64,000 bases of DNA from Symbiodinium natans (GCA_905221605.1 CAJNDS010002319.1:67501-131500); one strand, 5' to 3'. Positions 1 to 11,214 are shown, counted from the stretch's first letter. Notes: a model not told the origin generated them from the sequence alone. Numbers and translations are program-made.

Positions 1-469
1 AAGGTCGCAGAGGGGAATTTCCCATCCCAAGGCGGGTCCAGGCGTCCCAGAAAGGAGGGTCCAAGATTGCCAGCAGTTCTCAGGAGGGGCACCGTCTCAC
101 AGAAGGGGGTCTCAGGCGTCCCAGAGCGTGCCAAGAGTGCAGGTCCCAAAACTTTGCCTTTTTTGGGGGGCTGGAATCTGCCAGCCGGGCCAGGGTCTGA
201 GGGGTTCCAGGAGGGGTCCCAGGATGGGTGTCAAGGAAGGTCGAGGCGTCCATTAGGTCTTTTTTGGGCGAATCGTGCAGGAGGCTCTGGCCCCGGGGAG
301 GGCCCCTCCAGTCCCGGGCCCAGACCCTGGCCGGGGGGCACCTTCCGACCCCCTAAAAAAATGGGTGCTCTTGGCTTTACCCTCCCTCACCGTTCTGTGG
401 AGACGCTCGGTCGGGGACCTCGGTCGAAGCCTCGAGCGCCCATGTAAATGGACAGCGGCGCTCTCGGCA

Positions 470-1176
470 GTTTAGGGTTTAGGGTTTGGAGTTTGGGGTT
501 TAGGGTTTAGGGTTTAGGGTTTAGGCTTCAGGGCTCAGAGATTCTCATCTTTCGGTGTGTCTTGCCTGGGAACCTAAGAGACTACTCAGAATACCCATGA
601 TGATGACCTTCAACCCTAAACCCTAAACCGCCTAGGAATCAACAGGGGAATGTAGTTTTCATTGGTTTTCTTGGGAAGCAAAAGATTAACAAACACGAGA
701 AGAAGGGTACCACTACCCAGGTTGCCTTTCTTGAATATCCTAAATGCACGGCCTTGTATTGGAATAGCCCCCCACAAGAGCTGCCCATGTGAATTTCGGG
801 TTGCCTAAGCCCTCCCTACACCCAAATTCTAAGCCCCTAAAACCCTAAACCTCAAAACCCTAAACCCTAAACCCTAAACCCTAAACCCTAAACCCTAAAC
901 CCTAAACCCTACACCATCCTAAGCCCCACCGAAGCCTGGCTCACCGAAGCGGGGAGGCTTCTGTAAGGGATTTGAGAGGGCAGCTGCCAGCTCGGACCTG
1001 ATATGGATGCAGGGCTTCAAGGGTTTAGGGTTTAGGGTTTAGGGGGTTTAGGGGGTTTAGGGGGTTTAGGGGGTTTATGGGGGTTTAGGGGGTTTAGGGT
1101 GTTTAGGGTGTTTAGGGTGTTTAGGGTTTAGGGTTTAGGGTTTAGGGCTTGAGGGTTTAGGGTTCAGGGTTTTGCA
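470..1176. repeat. Telomere-like arrays
   Basis: TTTAGGG at 470-530, CCCTAAA at 840-911, and TTTAGGG with longer G runs (TTTAGGGGG) at 1018-1176. The GC-rich island 912-1017 lies between the last two. Positions 1-470 and 1177-1720 show no gene I can support. Confidence 0.9.
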
Positions 1177-1616
1177 GGGCGTCAAGGGTTTCGCCGCTTT
1201 TCCCAAGGCCTTAATGGCTTTTGGGTCTCAAGTCTTCTGGGGGGCAACATGAACCTTTACGTTGGGGTCGTATACCCTATACGACTACAATTCCTATTGA
1301 GGTATATGAACCAGAAACCCTTTATAACAGAACCTTGAACCAAAACAAGGGTAAAGGGTACCCCTGGGCTCCCAAGAGGTTCATTTGGTCCCAAACATGG
1401 AGTTATTTTGGCTAGTGGTAGGTGCGGCAGCATCCCACAATGCAAGGTTGTCAGAGAATCATGAGGGCTAAGCCCTAAACCCATTTTGCGCTCCATGAAA
1501 GGGTACGCCACTGCGCTTTCCAGGCCGTCCCTTAGCCAAAATCCCTGCACAACGCCAACAGCCCGAAATCCTTAACCCCCTCAAGCACCCAAACTCAGCC
1601 CTCACTAGACCCCCAA

Positions 1617-1619
<3 letters not shown>

Positions 1620-1651
<32 letters not shown>
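1620..1651 (+). repeat. Poly-C run; similar runs elsewhere
   Basis: More than 30 C in a row. Comparable C or G runs of 12-28 bases occur at about 4527, 10467, 14504, 14706, 23552, 31858, 35841, 39848, 51736, 54199, 57876, 59517, 60510 and 63360. Confidence 0.95.
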
Positions 1652-1654
<3 letters not shown>

Positions 1655-1860
1655 CTGCCTCACCATCAAGCTCAATACGGAATCCCCAAGAACCCCCTAA
1701 GTTAATCCTCCCGAATCCCGAAACCCGAAACCCTAAACCCTAACCCCAAACCCTAAACCCTAAACCTCAAACCCTAAACCCTAAACCCTAAACCCTAAAC
1801 CCTAAACCCTAAACCCTAAACCCTAAACCCTAAACCCTAATCTAGAGCCCAGGGGCTCAC

Positions 1861-1937
1861 TGCAGCTGCTGGCCGCTTGGGCGAAGACGAGGCTAGACAG
1901 GGGGTCGTGCATCAGCATGCCAATCACCGAAGCACAC
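1861..1937 (-). CDS. Unassigned exon-like island
   Basis: 77 bp with AG|G acceptor (ACCCCTTCAAG) and GT donor (AGCTGCA before GTGAGC). Reads ASVIGMLMHDPLSSLVFAQA. Bracketed by CCCTAAA on the left and TTTAGGG on the right. The plus strand is also open. Confidence 0.3.
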
Positions 1938-2379
1938 CTTGAAGGGGTTTAGGGTTTAGGGTTTAGGGTTTAGGGTTTAGGGTTTAGGGTTTAAAGTTTA
2001 GGGTTCGGGTGGCTTAGGGAGCTTAGGGGTTTATAGGTGTTCAGTTGGTTTAGTGGTAATGGTTTACGAGGCTAAGCCCTAAACCTTTCACGAGGGTGTC
2101 CTGCATTGGGGGTTGTAAGGGAAACCCTAAACCCTAAACCCTAAACCCTAAAAAACCCTAAGTAAGCCCAAAGTCCTAAGCCCTAGGCCTGAAACCCTCC
2201 ATCCAGAGCTTCAAAACCCCTGAATTCAGGAATCTGACTTAGACACCCTGACGCATCCTAACTTAAAACCCTAAACCGCTTAAAAGCCTAAACCGCTTCC
2301 ACCCTGACTATACATATATATATATATATATACATATTATGTGAACATCTATCTAGTCTATCTACTTTAACTACTACAT

Positions 2380-2781
2380 CTAGATATTAAAAAACTGCAT
2401 TCTTGATTCTCCGGCACGTGATGCAAAACAAGACGCCGCCCCACACGGCAACTGAGCCAAGCACACGTCTCGCTGGAAGTAGTCCACACGGAAGAAGAAG
2501 GACAGCGGCACGACGAGATAGGGCAGAAACGGGCCCATGGTATTCATGAACCTCAGGGACCACTGAACAAATGAACTCTCAACCCTAAACCCCAAGGGTC
2601 CTTGGGCTGAGGGTTGAAGGTTCAGGTTTTTGGGTTTACGGCTCGTGTTGGTGCTGAGGAGCTCTTTTGCATCACCTTCTAACAGTGAAGAAACATCGGC
2701 ATCACTTAGCTTACCGGATTCCCAGATGGCGTATATAGTTGCTAAGTGTTGCAGCTCGGCTTGGGCAGCTCCGTGGAAACA
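2380..2781 (-). CDS. Unassigned 134-codon open frame
   Basis: Longest frame of the downstream region, unbroken from 2781 to its stop. The start side reads AAQAELQHLATIYAIWESGK; the end side is hydrophobic (PFLPYLVVPLSFFFRVDY). The middle includes TTTAGGG-like sequence and may be a 77 bp intron. An in-frame TAG at 2784 separates it from further open sequence. Family unknown. Confidence 0.3.
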   Translation of the reverse strand, partial: CFHGAAQAELQHLATIYAIWESGKLSDADVSSLLEGDAKELLSTNTSRKPKNLNLQPSAQGPLGFRVESSFVQWSLRFMNTMGPFLPYLVVPLSFFFRVDYFQRDVCLAQLPCGAASCFASRAGESRMQFFNI

Positions 2782-3895
2782 CTACGAATGCTTTCGATCG
2801 ACTAAGTATCTGTTCTGGTGTCTATTGCCCTTCGCATCAGCGAAGATATAATGTTCGGGCCACGGCTTGAATCTCCACTCGTTCTGTTTTGCCGGCGAGG
2901 AGGAAATCTGCGATTCGACCTACGAATGTGAAGGATAAACCCTAAACCCTAAACCCTAAACCCTAAACCCTAAACCCTAAACCCTAAACCCTAAACCATC
3001 CTAAACCATCCTAAACCATCCTAAACCCTAAACCATGAATCAGCAGAATCCCTGCTCTCGCATGGAAAGGTCGAGAATCTGCAGGATTACTGATTGCCTT
3101 GTTGGCCCGATTAGCACAGCAACAAAAAGAGTTCTACGAATCTAGCATATGTAGAGCAGTTTTAACTTGAGATGGTTTAGGGTTTAGGGTTTAGGGTTCA
3201 GGGTTTAGGGTTCAGGGTTTAGGGTTTAAGGCTACACCTTGAGATGTGGACCAAGGCTAAGTTGACAGATGTTATGGCAAACGAACAACGACGAGATGCC
3301 AAAGGTTAGGTGAACTCGGGAGACACGATGCCAGCAAGCCGTGTGGTTGAGGCTTGGGGTTGTCGGGTTTAGGGTTAAGGGCTATTTAGGGTTTGGGGTT
3401 TAGGGTTTAGGGTTTAGGGTTTGGGGTTTGGGGTTTAGGGTTTAGGGTTTAGGGAGGGTTTAGAGTGTTAGGCTTCAACCGTGAATCCTAACAGTCCCTC
3501 AACCCTCGCCTAACCCCGAACCCGAAACCCGAAACCCGAAACCCTAAACCCTAAACCCGAAACCCTAAACCCTAAACCCGAAACTCCCCACGAGCCAGGG
3601 GGCCAACCCAAGCGCGTAAGATCGGAGCTTCGCTCGAAGTTGTCCTGCTCCTGCCATGCCCACATCTTGCAGGAAGGTTTAGGATTTAGGGTTTAGGGTT
3701 TAGGGTTTAGGGTTTAGGGTTTAGGGTTTAGGGTTTAGGGTTTAGGGTTCAGGGAACCCTATGCTGAGCCCTGAACCCGGAGCCCTAAACCTTGAAGGTT
3801 TTACGGTTCGGGGTGGCTCTACACTGGGTTGCTGATGGAGAACGCAAATCAAGTTACCACTGTGAGGAAACAGCTGTGTTTGCTACACGTTGATT

Positions 3896-3971
3896 GGGAT
3901 GTTCCCCCTCATACTAACAGTCGGTACCATAATCCCAAATAAGGACTGTTAGTGTAGGGGGGGAACATCCC
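3896..3971. mobile_element. Foldback element, family M1 (GGGATGTTCCCCC)
   Basis: Inverted ends GGGATGTTCCCCCTCATACTAACAG and its complement. The family end is TTGGGATGTTCCCCCTTATA; no coding capacity. Confidence 0.82.
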
Positions 3972-4558
3972 AGCACATTGGCGGACCTAAACAAACGGGA
4001 CAGCAAGCCACTACAAGCTTCGGGGCATAGGCTCTGCTTGGGTAGGTCAAAGTGCTAATTGGGTTGCATGTAGGAACTGGCTCCAGTCCCTAAACCCCAA
4101 ACCCTAAACCCTAAACCCTATACTGAAACCCTAAATGCATATTATAGCCGCGTGTAGCCCGACTGAGGTACCACATGAGCCGCCAGGCGCGGGACTCCAC
4201 AAACTATACCCCTAGCCTGATCAGGATTCCCACAGCATCCAGAAGAATGGCCTACAAGCCCCAAAACAAATTCTGAGGCCGTTTCAAAGGCCTAGGCAGG
4301 AATACTGAAAGCCCTCAACCCCAAAGCCTAGCGATGAACTGGTAAGCCACAACCCTGAACCATAAACCCCAAACTCGGAAGCCTAAACCCTAACATAGGG
4401 GCCTGAATGATTAGAAGGGGTTTTGGGGGGATATAAAGGGGAATACTGTTGGTAACCCTAAACCCGAAACCCTAAACCCTAAACCCTAAACCTTGAACCC
4501 TAAACCCTAAACCCTGAACCCTAAACCGCCCCCCCCCCCCCCCCCCCCCTACATTAAC

Positions 4559-4643
4559 CTGTTTCGTCTGCTCCTTCCATGCCCGCATGAAGACGAAGAC
4601 TGCAACGACCTGAGGCTGCTCAGAGGGCGGGCCCCCTACCTGG
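4559..4643 (-). CDS. Unassigned exon-like island
   Basis: Reads PQVVAVFVFMRAWKEQTKQ on the minus strand, with GT donor (AAACAG before GTTAAT) and acceptor ACCGGTAAG. The plus strand has a rival open frame. Bracketed by CCCTAAA/poly-C on the left and TTTAGGG on the right. Confidence 0.28.
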
Positions 4644-4686
4644 GCGCCTTCTTACCGGTTTAGGGTTTAGGGTTTAGGGTTTAGGG

Positions 4687-4782
4687 TTGGGATGTTCCCC
4701 CTTATACTAACAGCCCTTCAAAGGGATTACAATAGGGGGGGGGGGTGTGCTATAGTCGGTACAATAAGGGGACACATCCCAA
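4687..4782. mobile_element. Foldback element, family M1
   Basis: Ends TTGGGATGTTCCCCCTTATA and CATCCCAA. It starts immediately at the end of a TTTAGGG array, sharing its last bases. Confidence 0.8.
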
Positions 4783-4976
4783 GTGGAGGGTGTCAAGAGA
4801 GGGTTCTAATTGCGTAGCTAAGCGACTATACTATAGTCTCCGGTCAGGACTTAGGGCTAAAACCCTAAACCCTAAACCCTAAACCCTAAACCCCTAACCC
4901 CTAAACTCTAAACCCCAAACCCTAAACCCCCGCCACCCCCCTAACAAGGCAGGGCTCGCACGCCCGCTCGCCTTAC

Positions 4977-5010
4977 CAATGCCGCGCCGAAATCACCCGG
5001 AATGGCCCTC
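4977..5010 (-). CDS. Unassigned small exon-like island
   Basis: 34 bp with AG|G acceptor (GGTTTAAG) and a consensus-quality GT donor (GGCATTG before GTAAGG), reading GPFRVISARH. CCCTAAA arrays on both sides. Confidence 0.28.
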
Positions 5011-5494
5011 CTTAAACCCTAAACCCTAAACCCTAAACCCTAAACCCTAAGGCTCATCCTACGGCAGGGTGACAGGGAGGCCTCAGTAGGTTGAGGGGTG
5101 GGGTGGGGAACCGAAAACACTCGGCGAAGTTGAGGCTCCGCAAGACTTCCTGGTGCTCAGACGCGGAGCTTACACCCCCCTAAGCCCCGAACTTTCAACC
5201 TTTACGCACAGAGCCGCTGGACCCCGAAGCTATGTGCACCCAAAACCCCCTAAACCCTAAACCCTAAACCCTAAACCCTAAACCCTAAACCTTAAGCCCT
5301 GAGTTGGGGGAAGGCACACCGCCTTGAGGCAGGCGCTTGGGGGGGCTGTAGGGTTTGGGTTGCTGGGATGCAGGGCTTTGGGGTTGGAGGATTTTGGGCC
5401 GAGGGAACCTAAGTCCTAAAGAGGGTTTGGGGGTTTAGGGTTTAGGGTTTAGGGTTTAGGGTTTAGGGTTTAGGGTTCAGGGTTGCATCGCGAC

Positions 5495-5577
5495 CGCGAG
5501 TATGCCAGACAAGGGGCAGAAGCCATCTCAGACATGGTCTGGGCAAAGAGCTCTGCGTAGATGAAGCGCCTGGGATG
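5495..5577 (-). CDS. Unassigned exon-like island
   Basis: Reads RRFIYAELFAQTMSEMAS on the minus strand, between a TTTAGGG array on the left and a CCCTAAAA array on the right, the reverse of the common arrangement. The acceptor is GGGTAG then C. Function unknown. Confidence 0.3.
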
Positions 5578-5729
5578 CTACCCTAAACCCTAAAACCCTA
5601 AAACCCTAAAACCCTAAAACCCTAAAACCCTAAAACCCTAAAACCCTAAAACCCTAAAACCCTAAACCCTAAACCCTAAACCCTACACCCTACACTCTCT
5701 TTCATATGTATATTATTTAAACTTGAATG

Positions 5730-6125
5730 AATTCGTCGGCAAGGCCCAAATTTGACCCCAACCTTCATGAAGTCGTCGGCAAGGCCCAAATTTGAGCCTT
5801 GCCGACGAATCCTGAAGGTTTGAAACCTTCATGGATTTGTGGGCAAGGCCCAAATTGAGCCTTGCCGACGAATTCGTCAAGGCCTCAAAGGGGCCTTAAA
5901 TTCGTCGGCAAGGCCCAAAATGCGCCTTGCCGACGGATTTGGGCCCTTAAATTCGTCGGCAAGGCCAAATTTGGGCCAAACCTTAATGCATTCGTCGGCA
6001 AGGCACAATTTGGGCCTCAAACTCGTCGGCAAGGCCCAAACTGCGCTTTGCCGACGGCCAAATTTGGGCTAAACCTTAATGAAATTCGTCGGCAAGGCCC
6101 AAAATGCGCCTTGCCGACGAATATC
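5730..6125. repeat. GTCGGCAAGGC palindromic repeat field
   Basis: At least thirteen copies of TTCGTCGGCAAGGC or its complement GCCTTGCCGACGAA in 395 bp, alternating so that neighbours form short hairpins around AAATTTG or AAAATGC. Open frames over it are repeat artefacts. Confidence 0.9.
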
Positions 6126-6580
6126 CGAAAAATGAAAGTGAAATATGTTCTTAATGTTATGGGATTCTTCAGGCGCGTGGGTATTTTCCCAACGCTCGAG
6201 TAATTGCTTGACTAGTGAATGCTTGGACGTGAGATGCGGAACCCTAAACCCTAAACCCTTAACCCTAAACCCTAATTTCTAAACCCTAAACCCTAAACCC
6301 TAGCCTGACCCAGGGAACCAAAAAAGGGGAATGTCTTGGTGTTTGGCCCTCAGGCCTTATAGGCTTCCTTGTAGGGCTCTGGGTTTAGGACCCGAAAACC
6401 TCAACACGAAAGTTGGGCCAAATTCCTGTGGACTGCTTTAGTATAGGGGTCTCTATAGTTCTACTATACTAACCCCCAAAACCCGATTGTAATTCTTAAG
6501 GCCCATAGATTACTCACCCGAAACCCTAAACCCTAAACCATAAACCCTAATTCCTAAACCCTAAACCCTAGCCCCTAAAC

Positions 6581-6676
6581 CCCATTGCTCGTTGTGGCTT
6601 TTGGGCCAGGCGGCGAGAAGTAGGGCCGAATCATCTCAGGGAAGGCCTCCAGCTTGTTCCGCACATTCCGCCAGGC
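6581..6676 (-). CDS. Unassigned exon-like island with a repeat-derived donor
   Basis: Thirty-two codons, phase 0, reading AWRNVRNKLEAFPEMIRPYF. AG|G acceptor (CCACACAAG). The donor GT is part of the neighbouring array (AATGGG before GTTTAGGGG). Bracketed by CCCTAAA on the left and TTTAGGG on the right. Family unknown. Confidence 0.42.
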
Positions 6677-6902
6677 CTTGTGTGGGAGGTCGGGTTTAGG
6701 GTTTAGGGTTTAGGGTTTAGGGTGTAGGGTGTAGGGTTTAGGGTTTAGAGGGTTTAGGGTCTAGGGTTTGGGGGTTTAGTGAAATTGAGCTGGCTTCGGG
6801 GGCTCTAGGGTTTAGTGCTTTTAGGGTTGGGTGTTCCGGTGGCCAGAACAAAGCTTAAGACTCTAAAGCCCAGATCAACGCCACGAACTGGAATTGCTCA
6901 AC

Positions 6903-7090
6903 CTTAAGAACGTGCAATCCTATCTAACTCAAAAGGGTTCTTAAGGCAGGAGGGTTCAAGGGGGGTATGTAACCCAAGGTTCCCGAGTACTCCCCACTAC
7001 TCCCTAAGGCTCACTAAAAGCTTCCCTAAGGTTCCCTAAGTACCTACCCCCCATGAACTCCCACCCCTTAAGGACGCGCAATCCTATCTG
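6903..7090. repeat. 23 bp direct repeat flanking a 142 bp segment
   Basis: CTTAAGAACGTGCAATCC at 6903 and CTTAAGGACGCGCAATCC at 7068, both continuing TATCT. The segment between shares AACCCAAGGTTCCCGA with 38938-38953. Confidence 0.7.
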
Positions 7091-7522
7091 CTGCAAGCCA
7101 CAGCAACAAAAAAAGTGCCGATTTCTCAGAGTTGCGGGGTGTTTTTGAGTTGGAAACCACTTGCAGAGCCCTGGGGACCAAAAGAACCGATCCTGAACTT
7201 GGGATCATATACTGTATCCTACGATAATTCCTGCTAAGACTAAGGTAATACGAACCATAAACCCTTCTAGGGTTCAAGTTTGGTCTAAAGTTATAGCTGG
7301 GATGTAATAATTGGCTTAAACCCTAATCCCTAAACGCTAAACCCGAGATTTCGGAAGTGGGAAAACCCTAATCCCTAAACCCTAAATCCGAAACCTACCT
7401 CCCTCCGACTTCTCTCCAAGGCAATTTTGCCAGACTCTGTGAGTGGGAGGGGAAAGCAGGGGGCCTTAACGCTTAGAATAGGGTTTTGGGAGGGTCACTA
7501 TTGTATAACTAATTAAAATCAC

Positions 7523-7621
7523 ATAGGGACCCTTCAGGACTTCTGGCGTCACAAGGCCCCTGGCCATCTGAAAGTCGTTCAGGCTCAGGATCACGAAAGT
7601 AATGGCAGCCATGTTGCCGAC
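7523..7621 (-). CDS. Unassigned exon-like island
   Basis: Thirty-three codons in phase 0 after an AG|G acceptor (TGCGAAGAAG), reading MAAITFVILSLNDF and then GLVTPEVLKG, with a GT donor after CCCTAT. One of the better candidates in the downstream region; no family recognised. Confidence 0.38.
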
Positions 7622-7881
7622 CTTCTTCGCACAAGGCTTTTAGGACTTTCTTAGGCGCGCCTTCTCTATCCTTCTGCAAAAACCCGGAACTTCCGGAACC
7701 CCCTTCGATGCATGCCTCGAGCCCGAACCCTGCATTACAAGGTCCTGAAGCAAGAAAAGGGAGGCTCCCTCGCCCCAAGGCTCTCCTGCTTGCCCAAGGC
7801 TCCCTGCGTATCGCGCCCTGAGGCCCCTACCTCCCCCCCCCCCCCCACCTTTCGAGCCCCAGCCCTTGAGGACCTTTTAAC

Positions 7882-7943
7882 CCATGATGATGACCCAGAA
7901 CGGCGACGCCAAAATCAAGGGAAGATAGGCAGTTATTGCAGGT
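7882..7943 (-). CDS. Unassigned exon-like island, possible membrane helix
   Basis: Reads PAITAYLPLILASPFWVIIMG split as a 20-residue hydrophobic segment. Acceptor TTACCTACCTGCAG then A; donor GT after TCATGG. The plus strand carries a matching CAG before GTAGGT, so orientation is open. Confidence 0.3.
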
Positions 7944-8211
7944 CTGCAGGTAGGTAAGGTTGTTCGAGGATTTGGGGCTTCTGACTTTTCGGTCTGGAAG
8001 CCTCTTCTTTTCATCGACACAGAGTTTGCAGGGTTCGACATGCCGTATGTACCGGAACGCTTTACATACCCTTCCCGAAAAATCGACCTGAACTCCGAAC
8101 TAATACCCTTCAAAAATAGCAGATGCCCAGTTCCTTGGGTGGTTTTGGGCATTTCGAGGCTCCGATCCCTAAACCCTAAACCCTAAACCCTAAACCCCGA
8201 AGCACCCTTAC

Positions 8212-8293
8212 CACAGGTGCGGCACCCGCAGGGCGCAGGAGCGCCAAAAGAGGAAGCGATCCACGAAGTTGGGCTTCTCGGGATCCTTGGCTC
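8212..8293 (-). CDS. Unassigned exon-like island
   Basis: AG|G acceptor (ATGCCCGTCAG) and strong GT donor (CACCTGTG before GTAAGG), reading EKPNFVDRFLFWRSCALRV, with high GC at third positions. The plus strand is also open with a GTAAGG donor, so the strand is not proven, but aromatic and cysteine content favours minus. Bracketed by CCCTAAA (left) and TTTAGGG (right). Confidence 0.38.
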
Positions 8294-8465
8294 CTGACGG
8301 GCATAATTTCGTGCTGAACAGGAGTAAGGTTTAGGGTTTAGGGCTTAGGGTTTAGGGTTGAGGGTTGAGGGTTTAGGGCTTAGGGTTTAGTTCTGGGTTC
8401 TGGGCTGTCCTGGGCGTGCAAGCCCCGATGTAAGGGCAAGGCAAGGTAAGGTAGCCAGCGTGGGT

Positions 8466-8629
8466 ACCCAGAAACTCCGATAGCCCCTAACTAAGGCATA
8501 CACCTCAAATTATCATCGGAACCCAAATATGATTGTCCCTTAAAAGGCATACACCTTAAATTATCATCGGAACCCTAATATGATTGACAGTATGTTCCTT
8601 AAGTAAGAGGGGCTTTGGAGTCTCTGGGT
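8466..8629. mobile_element. Foldback element, family M3 (AGACTCCAAAACCCC)
   Basis: Ends ACCCAGAAACTCC and GGAGTCTCTGGGT. Contains an internal direct duplication of about 60 bp (GGCATACACC...ATATGATTG). Confidence 0.8.
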
Positions 8630-9405
8630 CTGGGTGGAGGCACAGCCCGGACCGGGGCGGAGATAGGGGGCGACACATGGCGGGCAGGAGGAGGGGCGTG
8701 GGGTCGGGGTGTAGGGTTTAGGGCGTGGGACGCAGGATTTCATTCGGGTTTAAGTTTGACCAAAGAGCGCCCTAAACCCTAAACCCTAAACCCTAAACCC
8801 TAAACCCTAAAACCCTAAAACCCTAAAACCCTAAACCCTAAACCCTAAACCCTCAACCCTAAACCCTAAACCCTACACCTTCAGCCCAGAATGGCCATGG
8901 AACCATCAGTCTCGGGGCGACAACGTTTTGGGCTTCGGGCTGAGGGTGCCGAACCCGCAGGGAGGTCGGGTTTAGGGTTTGGGGTTTAGGGTTTAGGGTT
9001 TGGGATTTAGGGTGGTTTGGAGTGTAGGCATTGATGCTGCAGCCAAGCTATTGGAGTGGAGATCAACATTCCTACTCAAGGAGGGAGCTTCGGCAATTCA
9101 CCCGATTCCGAGAGTTGCGAACACTTTCCCCCGACCCCTAACCCTAAACCCTAAACCCTAAACCCTAAACCCTAAACCCTAAACCCTAAACCCTAAACCC
9201 TAAACCCTAAACCCTAAACCCTAAACCCTAAACACTAAAACCCTAAACCCTAAACCCTAAACCCTAAACCCTAAACCCTAAACCCTAAACCCTAAACCCT
9301 AAACCCTAAACCCTAAACCCTAAACCTCCCTCCCCTGTCCAGGAACGAACTTCACATCTTCAATGGTTGCCTCGGCACATGTGCTGAGCTGAGAACTCAT
9401 GAACC

Positions 9406-9510
9406 TTGGGATGTCGTTCCCCCCTTATACTAACAGTCCTTACTTGGGATTATGAAAGGCGGCACTATGTCCTTTAGTAAGGACGGTTAGTATAAGGGGG
9501 ATCATCCCAG
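9406..9510. mobile_element. Foldback element, family M1
   Basis: Full-length copy with a long stem (CCCCTTATACTAACAGTCCTTA against TAAGGACGGTTAGTATAAGGGG), about 105 bp. Confidence 0.85.
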
Positions 9511-9722
9511 CATGAACCGTTGAACCCTACACCCGGTTGGATGAACGCATCCCTGTTACTTGACACTCCGCGGCCTTCAGCTGGCAACTTTACCTGCCTG
9601 TGCTAAAGCCGACCTTAGAGGCCAAACACCACCCTAAACCCTAAACCCTAAACCCTGAACCCTAAACCCTAAACCCTATAAACAATCCCCAAGTCCACTC
9701 CCTGTTTGTAAATTCCTTAAAG

Positions 9723-9974
9723 TCAGGTGGGTTGCCAGTTTAGCGTATAGGGCCTTACTGTGCCGAATTCCGACATGGGCTCCTCCAATTCATGGACTTC
9801 TAGTAGACTCCCAGCCTCTCCTTTTGCCGAGGAGCAAAAGCAGTCTTGATGTAGAGGAAGGGGTTCCTTGGCTGACTTCTGAACCCCTCCCAAAGGTTTA
9901 ACTTTTGGGTTCCTTATGGTAGCTTCTTGAAAAATTAGTCCTAAGAGCCAGCCATAAGAAAGCGAAGGTTCCAT
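9723..9974 (-). CDS. Unassigned open frame
   Basis: 84-codon frame beginning MEPSLSYGWLLGLIF, in a repeat-free stretch between arrays. Composition is protein-like, but no family or clean splice sites were identified. Confidence 0.2.
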   Translation of the reverse strand: MEPSLSYGWLLGLIFQEATIRNPKVKPLGGVQKSAKEPLPLHQDCFCSSAKGEAGSLLEVHELEEPMSEFGTVRPYTLNWQPT

Positions 9975-10209
9975 GCAGATGGCATGAGGCCTTGGCGGCT
10001 CTACGACGTCTCAGTCGCCCGCCACGAACATGGAGGACTGGGAGGGGGCCCAGTGGATTTGGGAAAAGACGGATCTGCCAAAACTCTGAGCCTTGGCGCT
10101 GCGGTAGAGGTTTGGGGTTTGGGGTTTGGGGTGTGGGGTGTGGGGTTTGGGGTTTGGGGTCTATAGGGTTTAGGGTTTAGGGTTTAGGGTTGCTGAAGAC
10201 TGGATGCAC

Positions 10210-10247
10210 CCGACCCCTCCAAAGTACCCGCAATCATTGCCTCTAGC
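10210..10247 (-). CDS. Unassigned small exon-like island
   Basis: 38 bp, good acceptor (CCAATAGTTGCAG then G) and GT donor (GTCGG before GTGCAT), reading LEAMIAGTLEGS. Function unknown. Confidence 0.25.
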
Positions 10248-10328
10248 CTGCAACTATTGGTTTTAAATTTGTTCAAGGCTCGTGCGGGAGTACGGTGGGC
10301 AGGGGGGTTGGGCGGGCGGTCCAACTAG

Positions 10329-10456
10329 GCTATACCCGAAACCCTAAACTAAACCCTAAATCCAAAACCCTACTTATTCAAGCGTTGCTGGGTTATACCC
10401 GAAACCCTAAACTAAACCCTAAATCCAAAACCCTACTTATTCAAGCGTTGCTGGGT
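10329..10456 (+). repeat. 64 bp tandem duplication
   Basis: Two nearly identical copies of a unit that starts with CTATACCCGAAACC or TTATACCCGAAACC and ends GCGTTGCTGGG, joined head to tail. The unit contains degenerate CCCTAAA repeats. Confidence 0.85.
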
Positions 10457-10791
10457 TGCAAGGAGGGAGGGGGGGGGGGGGGCCATGGGGCGGGGGCGGG
10501 TGGGCTGCTCAGTTAGGAAGGCATCGCACTCCTAGACATTCACGAAGCGTCCCTAAGCACAAAAAGGGGATACTTCCAAACATGGGCATGTTCGCAAGCT
10601 AGGGGTAGCCCTTCCTAAGCTGATCTTAGGGACCCCCACTCCCCTCCGAAAGGGTACCCCATTTGCGGAAAGCCTCTATGGCTTAGCCGACCAAACCTGT
10701 AGACAAGTTTAGGGTTTAGGGTTTAGGGTTTAGGGTTTAGGGTTTAGGGTTTAGGGTTTAGGGTTTAGGGTTTAGGGTTTAGGGTTACAAC

Positions 10792-10885
10792 CCCAAATCC
10801 AGCTCGGTGAAGGCCCCTGAGTCACCATACTGCAGTCCCCAAGTTCCACCGCCTGCGACCCCCCTTCCGGGTGCATCTCACCGAC
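10792..10885 (-). CDS. Unassigned exon-like island
   Basis: AG|G acceptor (TTGACACCCGAG) and GT donor after GATTTGGG. Reads VGEMHPEGGSQAVELGD and on to WIW. The telomere-like array on its right edge of the previous block begins a few bases left of the donor. The plus strand is open too. Function unknown. Confidence 0.28.
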
Positions 10886-11214
10886 CTCGGGTGTCAAGTT
10901 TCGGTTGCATAGGGCTTTGGGCTTTAGCCAAAGGCCTTCAGGGCTTTCAGGGGTTTGGGTTCTTGGCGAATTAGGGTTTAGGGGTTAGGGGCTGCCGGGA
11001 ATAGATCCCTGCACCCTACCGATGCCCGTGCGCCGACTCTCCATCCAAGGTCCCTGGTTCTACGTGTCTCTAAGGATTTCGGGTTGTAGGATGATTGTGG
11101 GCTTGGGGACTTCGTGCTTGCCCCAAGACCTTAAAATCTAAACACTAAACACTACACAAGAAACCCTCTATTAAGCCCTACACCCTAAACCCAAAGACCC
11201 TAATCGGCCATCAC

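Larger units (their letters stand above)
1722..3752. repeat. Telomere-like arrays
   Basis: CCCTAAA at 1722-1842, 2125-2160, 2937-3036 and 3520-3582; TTTAGGG at 1947-1999, 3172-3230, 3363-3455 and 3675-3752. Three of the gaps between a C-type and the next G-type array are 85-140 bp exon-like islands. Confidence 0.9.
4096..6780. repeat. Telomere-like arrays including a CCCTAAAA 8-mer tract
   Basis: CCCTAAA at 4096-4134, 4455-4528, 4858-4926, 5013-5052, 5245-5293, 6239-6301 and 6522-6582; TTTAGGG at 4659-4688, 5425-5484 and 6692-6780. At 5579-5693 the unit is CCCTAAAA (8 bp), turning to CCCTAAA at its right end. Confidence 0.9.
8166..10787. repeat. Telomere-like arrays
   Basis: CCCTAAA at 8166-8200, 8769-8875, 9135-9326 (about 27 units) and 9631-9680; TTTAGGG at 8327-8395, 8967-9012, 10106-10190 (mixed with TTTGGGG) and 10706-10787. 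Confidence 0.9.

Noticed and set aside
5730-6125. CRISPR-like array
   Set aside because: Repeat words alternate in orientation with irregular short gaps, and the genome is eukaryotic.
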